The notes beneath the pieces are model-generated. The model saw only the letters and a list, made by a program, of their open reading frames with translations. It searched no databases and had not been told where the DNA came from. Below, piece by piece: positions 34,501-38,943 of a DNA stretch of 44,783 nucleotides (positions are counted from its first letter, which is position 1; the number at the start of each line of letters is the position of its first letter). Position numbers and translations under genes: made by a program. This DNA is from an uncultured Clostridia bacterium (GTDB lineage Bacteria; Bacillota; Clostridia; UBA1381), in NCBI GenBank assembly GCA_947626045.1, contig CANQQS010000007.1, positions 1-44,783 on the forward strand, in the 5' to 3' direction.

Positions 34501-35602
34501 CGTCCGGCTTTTTAGTATCATCCAAAATTGTAAATCCATCATACGGATTATTAAATGGGTCTCCGTTAAGTGTTTTATTGCTGTAATACCAGTAATTTAT
34601 ATTATCTGCTTTTGTTGTAGAGTCTATTGTGTACTTATGTTCGCTTGTGTCATATTTTGCCGAGCCTATTTTAAGACCGTAAATAAGGCCCGTATCTTTG
34701 TCAAATATGTACGGGGAGTTGTTGTCATATCCGTGATTTGTGCCCCAATATATAACCGCGTCAATGCCGCCCCATGGCGCGCCCGTAAGTTCAAATCCCT
34801 TTGTAACTTCGGAGCAGTCAACAAAGCAGCTTTTCGCCACATCGGAAAAAGCCTGACTGCCTATGCTTGTTATATCATTGGGAAGCTTTATATATTTCAG
34901 GGCTTTGCTGCCGTAAAAAGCCTGCATACCTATTGTTGATAATGCCGTAGCACTCATATCCAGCTCTTCGAGCGAAGTACAGTTCCTGAACGCGTTCGCG
35001 CCGATCGAAGTAAGCGACGTAAGCTCGTTAATATTTATGGTTTTCAGCGAGGAAGCTCCGCTGAACGCGCCGTCGCCGATTGTCGTGACTTCTTTGGGCA
35101 AAGTGATCGTGCTGAACAAATTTGAAGCAAACGCATTCGCGCCGATTGTTGTAATTTTGCACGGAGGCTCCTCATCGTCATCGCCTTCCAGTCCGCGGAA
35201 GCTCACCTCCGTCAGTCCGCAGCTTGCAAACGCGCTGTCATCTATCGCCGTCACATTATACGTCTTGCCGCCGTTCGACTCGGAAAGTGTTACATAAGAC
35301 GGAATTTTAATGCTTGTTTCCTTTGATTGGCGGTTAAATTCCTTGATCGAACACGTATCTGCGCCTGTTATCTGAATAGTGAAAAAGTGTGTAATAGACG
35401 CGCTTTTATCATTAACCGCGTTGGTTGTGTCCGCGCTTGTAAGCGTCACAACATCGCCCACCTGCGGTTCGCCCGCGCGCGGCGTTGCTTCGCCTGCCGT
35501 CTCGGTCGGTGCGGCGAAAGCCACACTCAAATTGGGCAATAAGCTTACACTCATTGCCGCAGCCAATAGCATTGCTGTAATTCTTCTCCTTCTCTGTTTC
35601 AT
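19535..35602 (-). CDS. Giant SLH-anchored surface protein with LRRs and InlB B-repeats, about 5,355 aa
   Basis: One uninterrupted 16-kb frame. The ATG at 35602 (MKQRRRRITAMLLAAAMS) was preferred over a GTG at 35611 on ribosome-site spacing (AAAGGGAAG). After a signal peptide come BspA-type leucine-rich repeats in three blocks (about 60-270, 390-520 and 780-1050), with a beta-sandwich-like insert between the second and third. About 36 InlB/Listeria-Bacteroides B-repeats of roughly 107 aa follow (about 1240-5110), each ending in AVFLGWS-type and YAVWA motifs. A Gly/Ser linker and three SLH motifs (TVRPNNNITRAE, EFAPEAPITRAE, TFRPDRFITRAE; about 5145-5330) end the protein. SLH domains bind pyruvylated secondary wall polymer, so the C-terminus is wall-bound and the N-terminal LRRs are projected outward. 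An adhesin or long stalk is likely; the ligand is unknown. It has its own promoter and terminator. Confidence 0.9.
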   Translation of the reverse strand: MKQRRRRITAMLLAAAMSVSLLPNLSVAFAAPTETAGEATPRAGEPQVGDVVTLTSADTTNAVNDKSASITHFFTIQITGADTCSIKEFNRQSKETSIKIPSYVTLSESNGGKTYNVTAIDDSAFASCGLTEVSFRGLEGDDDEEPPCKITTIGANAFASNLFSTITLPKEVTTIGDGAFSGASSLKTININELTSLTSIGANAFRNCTSLEELDMSATALSTIGMQAFYGSKALKYIKLPNDITSIGSQAFSDVAKSCFVDCSEVTKGFELTGAPWGGIDAVIYWGTNHGYDNNSPYIFDKDTGLIYGLKIGSAKYDTSEHKYTIDSTTKADNINYWYYSNKTLNGDPFNNPYDGFTILDDTKKPDGAPADVNLVEITLPEKIRVGTWTENTFDEETSTEYDVKGIAEGAFGSRPGNVAIKKIDFTNIKGGMDKIPYGAFWNATNLTDVLNIPEGVTSVGTYAFRKCTSLGKIELPSTVQEVNQWAFRECDALTTVTFNTRDAAEPSPAPTYEPPTEPGALTPIEDGNTYYTITQKAGEEIIGYIQGEIDKPTETDPVPEAEAQVSLSKVVELNGRYYVYSGSTYAPTVSLKWSDDGDGNGHYTGEITDYEYDSEIVYFAEAETLSADNAKNETEGTGETPAPDVAAADKGKYSGGKFSATKSQNSVTYLGENEYTKGTYSLTAYYIAKNERGVEIRTATQDADKSADNCLLKLIKKNDGSSANSEIIKEFTLNSEEKIGISGWLNGGSYNQGAWIDYVILRKTAEEQTCDIKQIHSGAFSKCKVLTKISMKGQFIDTDEKIYVTGTSDDDDPAAASAPFGAYDADIEYKDGTFDKTNVTSVEEDGIWTFNRLTGDVIGYDINNKENVTDSNYKTKIASKEITIPSELSYKKSDGTDSEKIKITGVGQYDENRPLFNAYHDGRVHIKNITIPDGVVRINDSVFYRTTIEDGKIKIPDSVESIRYRAFSNCGLKELTLPANLKTMGSYAFGNYGTDDKNNVPLNDIQGTVVFPRHVENIPNDVFSGNSSGTKTSPGNENIDTIHIQQYRYLETDAGYPERTDTFRQAAPEVYNNAPFGAKQDSEKASTVEYEDAYIPVLSDPEDTDHYHPTIAIEGKPDQKKETAITPGGGGDPITVKGGTAQINLALIMENSAFTIINAKSGVENESNEYFKNAAVTVTKPQLQSSGKYDGSQPYELNVTGITGNGSFVIEYSYGDVDGHLIGTNAVEIPIDCFHTAYYHDNDADSGVAPQLGADDGNGDAHYYVEGFNVPVKENNGNGKPGNILKKDKAVFMGWYVSDSTETPENVKGTIDLSTLKDDAHYIPEKMPADIVLASLEDPSSTAEMGETDLHFHAVWAADANGDGIPETSITGVNTVDLTYNFNGGKDKDSNEQYVASDVEKATNWPIADTEPKDDNVPKLEGATLVGWSTAPNNTGTIPAATKAAVDALVETTVDTTGTDPKVYAVWAADEYPGSNGDDPAGDGIPDYFQVKYEAGEGVTDAKDIPVDNGSYNAGDDVKVKPTDYGESEPTRKGWKFDGWTLKDDTSGNVYKSDGDNQTFKKNDKLDILVAKWTPEGYAVVYHGNGNTGGTVPADQSVAANTDGSVSTDDITVAADEPTRDYAVFLGWTTEQKGLITQTTDVPTPLYKKDGTTETFKFEDADGDRVMDLYAVWAVDMLGGTSSDKPGDGTPDYSQVIYDANAGGQADVKNMPTDTGTYESGASVSIIQAGSADPEREGYEFMGWSLNKVTVEKSGDDYDYSGLYKFGTDKASFNKSATADVLYAIWKPEVKTNFMVIYRPNDATSGNVPIDTEMYVQEDEKEITVQANKDGMVHDTSTKALKREGAIFLGWSLHLTDLVKNTEAETAAGIIPGTDTGEGTLTYDTYSGSIYGNVLNIFAVWAEDVNKNDTPDYEETTWFVKYNLNGGTYTDGEIPLDKGTDDKGYLAKTTAELKYSTEEEKKKLTHDDSDSHKVVFVGWTTSENPAIIDKEGTTVPELIEDKITMPDEPPKNDDETTRSHNVYAVWAVDENSNGEADYLESKVKLTYNYNNGTKAGDGSYSGDIERVAYYDKKRGEITPNPNYHPEPRGGKQEVFIGWSKERKADAVSSKPTDLLEKIDIQEENVTVYAVYAVDEKGDPTNRDGKGNGNPDYDDHKVTFDDGDSGTSLSPMPSDIPFAAPGEVITIEDKTPEREGYSFKGWKDPTNESGALLLPGGTFVMPDEDVTVTAQWEEKKGTVVYDNNHTALGLTADLGITGTLPTDSKKYAPGETVTIEAIAGDGKLTYTKPADSETAVEGAVFLGWSHDQRTLLTSAPAEGSVLTAGKTTPFAVNTGTDTMTLYAVWALDADNNDQADYIDGLCTIVYDDGVEGDPSGVTNLPPTVSVNPAENYTISNIEPSRTGYRFTGWKIDGDETNYRYTGGTSVVPAGKLNKGETVTLVAQWAAAYGVVYRANYGTGTVPEHSDSYAKDGEGTVTLDDPTGLSRDGYTFLGWTAHYAADPVTTKEAETKLLEGKGTGPNDIKMYKVGDSETKPTFTLSPDNDTYMIFYAVWAVDVNKNGKPDYSEDPWTLVYDAGEDHTINGETDGTPQTKEVKDQSYISGATVYLVRSVKPVKTPGMTFIGWSEKKPEAVYTTEPDASVLTETVTFGDDSDEAGTKTVYAVYAQDNDNNDIADYLEGKVRLIYDLNGGKLGDSEENIIVYYDAVESGRTVQLNNERRPERKGGSNNVVFVGWSITKPGEDGHVDPIPATSTKSEIDAYLKTSVELNKTDVTVYAVYAVDEMKNGETDTAGNGVPDYNRWTVTYNLGDYTDYSGDDIKDKHDFHEPGDEVDLQTAPARDGYEFVGWKDDGDGSVYVPDSTHSGKYTMPERNVTFTAQWIESDGYIVRYNLNGGTGAIADSEKYVKEEGVEDKYYIMKDGAPYYKAVIPESKPTRTNAVFLGWSIEPHDVFTSAPAEGIVYTSANAPEFKPEKDGRIMNLYAVWAINENESAGDSKPDYEETKLNIKYADGVLETDAADSKDVANMPPAAQVLKGLNYTIPNVTPSRTGYTFDNWSDGAGHTYDPGDKIENVSADITLTATWEAAYHVSYNANGGTGALAVDKSKTFKINDEVTIDNTIPTRVGYAFLGWTAHEAQDPVTTKEKKEELNGSILAGGSKIPFALSPDNDSYMIFYAVWAVDANKNGTPDYDEQWHILYDHNGGTFDAHQGRTDYTISALTYPSSPNVGDGDMVFLNNAVKPTHTAIGGVPVTFAGWTTEKSYAEGTAATPVKAALSADEESTLAEKLVDYVRMPKVADWNKAEYKHGDENGYYPVYAVWATDNDNDGVPDYQEGKMRLIYNLDGGEFGGGKDDIIRYLERPTENGTITLNESFKPTRGDKEVFVGWTTIKPTGSPNNAVTTDPTDTAGFCKDNIANVTANQAELTVYAVYAKDEWGNGDTDGTYDKPNGVPDYNKHKVTYDLGTAGGTAVTGTAPTDIHTDGHEPGDLVDLAPAPEYTGFSFVGWKDTGVDGSDGSVYMPDSEHNSKYTMPERDVKFVAQWIDSDRYMVRYHLNGGTGTVPENSNLYAKSTKSGEDNVYYLVNEDDSVTETKTVTLAAAGTMSRGNAVFLGWSVNEPKALVTAKDADTGYSKTGDTIDYAPETGGVIMNLYAVWAADENGDGTADYEEGQHISVTFEANDSAPAGTQVQPDTMPANATVLKGVDYNIPGREPVRAGYTFLGWKIKGGDDTIYKYGGDNAFVPKDKMGADITLVAQWGADYGIAYHANGGTGDVPTDESKYELGANVTVKFDPIPTRAGYIFLGWSKNKQYEPLTAAPSGDDILLKGTAETTAFAVEENSTVMNLYALWTADANNNNVPDYDEQWHIVYDHNGGTFDAGQGHNDYTVSAQTYNSSTDIEPVRAFLNGSVKPTHEKQGDTAVVFVGWTLKKTENILPSNVPSAEQPELITNVTMPQQSEYADKDGKVTVYAVWALDVDGNGVADYLEGKVRLIYNANGGKFGTGADASAADIIVYYDAADERTVTLNESRELSRNDGEVFVGWSITKPTRDKDPITVGEENRKSEIDAYLKKEVSLTTEDVTVYAVYAVDEDENGTPGHGKPDYDFYTVTYELNGGISVPPPIDSNKYEPGEIVTIYGTEPMLANSAFDGWKSSDESDTTKYRANDSFVMPAQDITLTAQWTEKTGNVKYNLNGGTGTAPIDNASYDAGDVVTVKEASDITRDKAVFLGWSHDKRSTLLTETPAENSILNADGTTGANGGGIAALKETTFAPDEVDGNIMTLYAVWAADTNGNGKADYTEELWHIVYDHNGGTYNDEEKTTSSADYLPGTTVALHADILPIREPSTGENSYHFVGWTIDKRNVLEQNDPAPTDDDLITQVTIPTENTDDNIVTVYALWAIDTIGDGAPDYQDGKVKLIYNFDGGTFSGRQEIDRYLDASEEDRTITLNETFKPVRGDKEVFVGWTSTVPPTEHRAAATAEPEDLLKNGLVIKSTDTVVTVYAVYAVDEWGNGDEDGTYDKPNGNPDYNKHKVTYDLGYYPAYQDVPVPGEAPTDAHNVTGGHEPGDFVDLQTPPTVDGVIFEGWKDIDGDDSVYMPGDDGRKYTMPDREVEFVAQWIKGDRYTVKYNANDVTSGDVPTDDTEYILEETTQTPELTKYFYFISSGENAGTRYYNVNVKDAGTLKKDNAVFVGWTLTPLDPITLDPDKEESKVTYYTEATTDLAYAPEEGGKIMNLYALWAVDSDGDGVADYAEGKYAIEYKNGVNEGDADYENPQIKNMPENEDVLPNEDYTIPNYIPTRPHYTFECWTDGSGKTYKPGDKIESSAITGTVTLTAQWLPDNTVKYHANNGAGTPPVDDNRYADGINITLAGGEGLTMEGHVFIGWTLHESYPVQTEKPTITFYEAGAQIPYERDKNTTVMNVYALWAVDENGNGNPDYYDLTLSFADGVKETDSDYNAGISPVRSLPQSIEGLKPGVSVTLPDQKPTRVNYNFMGWIDPANPSKLLEPGDSLVMPDTNVTLTASWEKKSGGSGSHGSGGSSGGSGGGSTQYTLKYETNGGSEIADERYSSGKEVTLDKTPTREGYVFDGWYSDKGLTEKAEKIKMTKNTTVYAKWVEEKPDDTKDPSGTGSGSSSSDILNTDDHFAYVMGYEDSTVRPNNNITRAETVAIFYRLLKADVRNSNMSSTNKFEDVSADNWYNVSVSTMANVGIVSGRSDTEFAPEAPITRAEFAAICARFDDSANVEPSGFSDIDGHWAKPEVERAAALGWVSGYEDGTFRPDRFITRAEAMTMINRVLGRIPESVDDLSDGMTVWSDNSDSTAWFYLAVQEATNGHYAEKKNDTYEKWTKVDQSVTWDK
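20270..31900 (-). repeat. InlB-type B-repeat array with six-module super-repeat
   Basis: Protein-level repeats of about 107 aa, encoded in about 11.6 kb. Most modules begin with a ...YNLNGG... strand, include AVFLGW or VFVGWT, and end in YAVWA. Two out of three junctions then carry an acidic D-x-N-x-NG-xxDY linker. Modules recur in a fixed order of six types, visible as anchors near 29870, 27910, 26030, 24030 and 22710 (minus strand, 5' to 3'). The spacing is about 1.9-2.0 kb, except for one cycle of about 1.3 kb. Confidence 0.85.
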
Positions 35603-35670
35603 GAACTCCACTTCCCTTTCTTGTTACATTTTACCGAAAATCACATAAAAATACTATTGTATAATATACT

Positions 35671-35699
35671 ATTTTACTATTCGAAAATTTCAAAGTCAA
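35671..35699 (-). promoter_or_regulatory. Promoter of the giant surface-protein gene
   Basis: Minus-strand TTGACT (35694-35699), 17-nt spacer, TAAAAT (35671-35676). This leaves an AT-rich leader of about 60 nt before the ATG at 35602. Confidence 0.75.
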
Positions 35700-35763
35700 T
35701 ATCTTTACACATGATTTTGTTCAAAAAACAGACTTATTTTTGTATCATATTGCCAAAACTGCA

Positions 35764-35773
35764 CCCCCCCCCC
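35764..35773. repeat. Homopolymer tract of ten C
   Basis: Ten consecutive C, followed by GA and a T-run, between the tail-fibre terminator and the giant-gene promoter, about 65 bp upstream of the -35. Long G/C homopolymers are slippage-prone. Its distance from the promoter makes a regulatory effect uncertain. Confidence 0.7.
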
Positions 35774-35844
35774 GATTTTTTTTGTGCATACTGCATAAAA
35801 ATCGCATTTGTTCCATAGCCTGTACGGGGCGGCGCGTTTTTGGC

Positions 35845-35880
35845 AAAAAAATACCCCGCGCATTTCCCGCGCAGGGTATT
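35845..35880 (-). terminator. Terminator of the tail-fibre operon
   Basis: AATACCC-C-GCGC (35850-35861) pairs with GCGC-A-GGGTATT (35869-35880) with one internal mismatch and is followed on the minus strand by T6. It lies 11 bp beyond the stop codon. Confidence 0.85.
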
Positions 35881-35891
35881 GACAAGCACGA

Positions 35892-37328
35892 TTACTTGAA
35901 CAGCACCTTTATATGCGTGTCGTCCAATCTTGCAATCACTCTGTAGCCGCTCTCGCTCGCAGTAGCCGTGCCGCCGTCACTTACGGTGCAATTACCATTC
36001 ACCTTGCACGTGCCGTCGTCGATTACAACAAGCTGACCCATCATTCCGACTATGCCCCATTCCTTGCGTTCCTCGCGAGGAATGTACTTCTCGTCGGGGT
36101 TATAGTCGGGGTTCACAATCGGCTCCACCGCGTCGCACGCGTCATGAATGAGATTGCCCTCATCGTCGTACTCTGCGTCGTGATGAACCGTGTGCGTAAG
36201 CACCCTGCCGAAAATATCCGTGAGCCACATTCCCTGCCATGTGTCGGCATGGTCATTGCCGATTACGCCCGGCGCTGCCGAAATTGCGCCGAGTATGTAA
36301 TCGTCGTCCGCGTTCGCAAGGCGTATCTTGTCGCCGTCGAGCGTCACGAACAAGCCTGTCCTGTCAACGCTGTCGGGGTTGCCATCGAGCCACTCAAAGA
36401 ACTCCGCATAATCCGCGCCGCTGGAGTGGAACGATTTCAAGCCGTACACGTCACCGGAATATGCCACACGAAAAGCATTGGATCTTTTTTCAGTACCGCT
36501 ACCGTTGCCGATAAAAAACGCGTCACCATCTGTACCGACCAATGCGTTACCTTTCGTTCCTTCTATCGCGTAATGACCGAATTTTGTCTGAGCTTCAAGC
36601 CCTATATTCTCATTGCCAAAAGTAAACGCCGCAACTTCTGATGCTTGACAGCCAATACCACCGGCAAATGACCGTGCGCCGGAAGCTTTGCAAACGTAAC
36701 CAAAAGCAAAAGAAGTAGCTCCGTCTGCTGTGCAACTATGACCGTTAGCGATAAACGACTCTGAACCTGTGCCGGCTTTACCGACTTTGCTGTTGAGCTG
36801 CATCTGCACATTGCTCGTGACGCCGTCGAGATAACCAAGTTCCGTCGAGGTGACGTCTGAAACAGCCACCTTACCGCTGCTGTTGGATATCAGCGCTCTA
36901 TTTGCGGTGAGGTTGCTGCTCGTTATCGTAGACGCCGCGCCGGTGATTGAAGCATTGTCGCCTTTTGCTCCTGCCGGACCTGTCGGACCTTGCGGACCTG
37001 TTGCACCCTGCGCGCCTTTTATGCAGCCCTTGTACGTCCACTGGGCGCTTGTGCCGCTGCCCGCGGTCGTACATTCGTAAACGTTGCCGTTTGACGTGTT
37101 TAAATATTTGTCGCCGAGCTTGACGAGCGGGCAGCCGCTGTAGCTGTACGCGCCCGACATGCCGCTTATCGACGTGCCTGTCAGCCACTGACTGCCGCTC
37201 ATGTTGACGTTTCCGCTGCCTGTGCCGACAAACAGCTCATGCGTGTCTGTCGTGTACGCCGGCTCGCCCTGTGTGAGTGTCGGGAGTTTTGATTTAATAC
37301 CACGTCTTAGCTGTATTCTGTTCGCCAT
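35892..37328 (-). CDS. Phage tail-fibre protein with collagen-like stretch and peptidase G2 autocleavage domain, 478 aa
   Basis: The N-terminus (MANRIQLRRGIKSKLPTLTQGEPAYTTDTHELFVGTG) matches the Mtd/tail-fibre N-terminal module that docks fibres to a baseplate. A collagen-like segment (GAQGATGPQGPTGPAGAKG, about 104-122), a trimer-prone helix and linker, and YadA-head-like repeats (SFAFGYVCKASGARSFAGG, about 205-245) follow. The region from about 295 to the end (SSGADYAEFFEWLDGNP, LFVTLDGDKIRLAN, DDYILGAISAAPGVIGN) fits the peptidase G2/IMC self-cleaving chaperone domain found at fibre C-termini. This module assembles the trimer and then cuts itself. GGAGGG ribosome site; 12 bp after the companion fibre gene. 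It lacks any neighbouring baseplate, tape or capsid genes. Confidence 0.85.
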   Translation of the reverse strand: MANRIQLRRGIKSKLPTLTQGEPAYTTDTHELFVGTGSGNVNMSGSQWLTGTSISGMSGAYSYSGCPLVKLGDKYLNTSNGNVYECTTAGSGTSAQWTYKGCIKGAQGATGPQGPTGPAGAKGDNASITGAASTITSSNLTANRALISNSSGKVAVSDVTSTELGYLDGVTSNVQMQLNSKVGKAGTGSESFIANGHSCTADGATSFAFGYVCKASGARSFAGGIGCQASEVAAFTFGNENIGLEAQTKFGHYAIEGTKGNALVGTDGDAFFIGNGSGTEKRSNAFRVAYSGDVYGLKSFHSSGADYAEFFEWLDGNPDSVDRTGLFVTLDGDKIRLANADDDYILGAISAAPGVIGNDHADTWQGMWLTDIFGRVLTHTVHHDAEYDDEGNLIHDACDAVEPIVNPDYNPDEKYIPREERKEWGIVGMMGQLVVIDDGTCKVNGNCTVSDGGTATASESGYRVIARLDDTHIKVLFK

Positions 37329-37340
37329 ATCAAACCCTCC

Positions 37341-37910
37341 TTAAAACGTGCCGCCGTCAAGCGTGCTGCTTGAGTCAAGCTTCGCGTTCCACGTTGACTT
37401 TTCCGTGTCGCTCACAAAGCGGTGCGTAGAGTCCTGCGTAATCATCGACGCCGCGTGGCTTGAAGGGTGTGTGTAGTTGTTCGCGTTCGCGGCGATACCC
37501 GCGAGTTTTGTCTTTTCGGTGTTCGTAAAGTCCGCCTCGGAAAGACCCTTGCCCGCCACCTTGTCAACCTTATTGCCGATTGCAGAGTTCAGCGTTTCCA
37601 CAACGCCCTCGTTCTTCTGCATCTCGTCGGCTATCTCTTTGAGCGTGTCGAGAGTGGTCGGCGCGCCGTTTATGAGTTCGGTGATTTTCGCCGCGATCTT
37701 TTCGTCGGCGTAACGGTTCGCCTGTGCGAGCGCGGACGCAGCCGCTGCGGCGACATCGGCTGTGACGAGTATTTTCGTTCCGTTCGCACCGCCTACATAG
37801 AGCTGCGCCGTGCTTTTGTCCTCGTTGTACGCGATTGCTGCCTCGCCTTCCGCAAGCGTGACGCTGCCGATGTTTGACGCAAGTCCTCTTTTAAGTAGTA
37901 TTTTTGCCAT
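37341..37910 (-). CDS. Phage tail-fibre-like protein, 189 aa
   Basis: Start at the ATG at 37910 (MAKILLKRG) with AAGGAGG upstream; the longer 205-codon form begins before the ribosome site. The N-terminal 45 residues (LLKRGLASNIGSVTLAEGEAAIAYNEDKSTAQLYVG) share the fibre docking pattern with the next gene. Residues of about 60-110 are an Ala-rich coiled-coil-like helix (AAAAASALAQANRYADEKIAAKITEL), followed by tail-fibre repeats with KVDKVAGKGLSEADFTNTEKTKLAGIA and THPSSH motifs. It is probably a trimeric fibre segment. It is the first gene from a promoter whose spacer contains an operator half of the divergent S24 repressor. Confidence 0.82.
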   Translation of the reverse strand: MAKILLKRGLASNIGSVTLAEGEAAIAYNEDKSTAQLYVGGANGTKILVTADVAAAAASALAQANRYADEKIAAKITELINGAPTTLDTLKEIADEMQKNEGVVETLNSAIGNKVDKVAGKGLSEADFTNTEKTKLAGIAANANNYTHPSSHAASMITQDSTHRFVSDTEKSTWNAKLDSSSTLDGGTF

Positions 37911-38005
37911 ATTATCCTCCTTGTTTACGTATGGCTCCCCATTCCATACATTACACATTTTTACCGGAAGATAGTCTGCAATACGAGTTTTTCGGATTGG
38001 TTTAT

Positions 38006-38034
38006 ATTATATACTATTTTCTCGAATTTGTCAA
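38006..38034 (-). promoter_or_regulatory. Promoter of the tail-fibre operon
   Basis: Minus-strand TTGACA (38029-38034), 17-nt spacer, TATAAT (38006-38011): full consensus. The spacer includes TTCTCGAATT (38019-38028), one arm of the inverted repeat. Confidence 0.88.
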
Positions 38035-38060
38035 GTGTTTTTTGAAAAATAATTCGAGAA
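38019..38060. promoter_or_regulatory. Operator inverted repeat between tail-fibre genes and repressor
   Basis: TTCTCGAATT (38019-38028) and AATTCGAGAA (38051-38060) are exact inverted copies 22 nt apart. Looser TTCGTA/TACGAA copies flank the rightward -35. Binding to the left arm would block the tail-fibre promoter; binding to the right arm would affect the repressor promoter. Confidence 0.7.
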
Positions 38061-38075
38061 ATTCGTATTTTATGT

Positions 38076-38104
38076 TTGACATTACGAAAAAAAGATGATA
38101 CTAT
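38076..38104 (+). promoter_or_regulatory. Promoter of the S24 repressor gene
   Basis: TTGACA (38076-38081), 17-nt spacer, TACTAT (38099-38104). The GTG start follows 23 bp later. Confidence 0.8.
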
Positions 38105-38126
38105 TATCACAAAGGGAGTGATTACT

Positions 38127-38858
38127 GTGGCTTTAAGAATACGCGAAGCGCGCGAGCGTCTGGGCATAACACAGAAGCTGCTCGCCGACAAGCTGAAAAT
38201 AAAGCAGACAACCTTTAACGGATACGAAACCGGCGCGCATGACCCCAAATCCGAAACGCTTGTTAAAATTGCGGAATATTGCGGCACAACGGTCGATTTT
38301 CTTGTGGGGCTTGCCGATAATCCCGAGAAAAGCGACGGCGAAAACGGCGTGCTGTCCGTCAAGGAGCGGGAGCATATCGAAACTTACAGACGGCTGGATG
38401 CGCACGGCAAAGAAATTGTGGATATAGTTATGCAAAAAGAAGCGCAGCGCATCGGCTCGGAAAAACGCGCCGAAATAATACCGATGTACCGCTTCCCGTT
38501 TTATGACATTCCCGCATCCGCCGGAACGGGCGAGCCTCTCGACATATCCGACGCCGAAACGGCAGCGCTGAGTGTTAAGCCGCCGCGCGGCACGGACTAT
38601 ATTCTGCGCATTTCCGGCGACAGTATGGAACCCGATTATAAAAGCGGCGATTATGTTTATGTCAAAAAAACCGAAGAACTTGAATATGATGAAACCGGCA
38701 TTTTTTTCGACGACGGCAATGTATATATGAAGAAGTACACTTCGGAGGGGCTTTTGTCGCTCAATACGAAATATAAAATTATTGAGAAAAATGACAATAT
38801 CCGTTGTCTCGGTAAAGTTATCGGTAAGGTTAAAGGCAAGGTTGAAATCGACGGATAG
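38127..38858 (+). CDS. Xre-S24 (LexA/CI-type) autocleaving repressor, 243 aa
   Basis: The start is the GTG at 38127 (ALRIREARERL), preceded by AAGGGAG; the ATG at 38076 lies in the -35 region. Residues 1-62 form an Xre HTH domain and about 118-243 an S24 peptidase domain. Cleavage site A132-G133 (SAGTGEP), catalytic S166 in SGDSMEP and a Lys at about 202-203 (NVYMKKY) are all visible, so RecA-stimulated self-cleavage is expected. The divergent genes encode tail fibres, and operator arms overlap both promoters. The simple model is a repressor that frees the fibre operon on DNA damage. It resembles phage CI/HdiR-type regulators more than housekeeping LexA, whose HTH is winged. Confidence 0.9.
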   Translation: MALRIREARERLGITQKLLADKLKIKQTTFNGYETGAHDPKSETLVKIAEYCGTTVDFLVGLADNPEKSDGENGVLSVKEREHIETYRRLDAHGKEIVDIVMQKEAQRIGSEKRAEIIPMYRFPFYDIPASAGTGEPLDISDAETAALSVKPPRGTDYILRISGDSMEPDYKSGDYVYVKKTEELEYDETGIFFDDGNVYMKKYTSEGLLSLNTKYKIIEKNDNIRCLGKVIGKVKGKVEIDG

Positions 38859-38885
38859 GTTAAGATTGATGCGCCTTATTTTGCC

Positions 38886-38914
38886 TTGAAGAATTTTAAT
38901 TTGCGCGGTATAAT
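38886..38914 (+). promoter_or_regulatory. Promoter of the two-component operon
   Basis: TTGAAG (38886-38891), 17-nt spacer, TATAAT (38909-38914), 30 bp before the response-regulator start, with GGCGGTG as ribosome site. Confidence 0.75.
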
Positions 38915-38943
38915 GGATTTATTACACAAAAGGCGGTGAAAAT

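Noticed and set aside
19535-35602. Many long rightward reading frames inside the giant gene, for example 22604-23926 (440 codons) and 23960-25219 (419 codons)
   Set aside because: They are antisense to a biased repeat-coding strand, have Arg/Tyr/Ile/Val-heavy composition with recurring shadow motifs, and no ribosome sites or domains.
35892-37910. Diversity-generating retroelement suggested by the Mtd-like fibre N-terminus
   Set aside because: No reverse transcriptase gene, template repeat or adenine-biased variable repeat is visible in the window.
38127-38858. Housekeeping LexA
   Set aside because: The DNA-binding part is an Xre-type HTH, not the LexA winged helix, and it sits opposite phage fibre genes; CI/HdiR-type is a better call.
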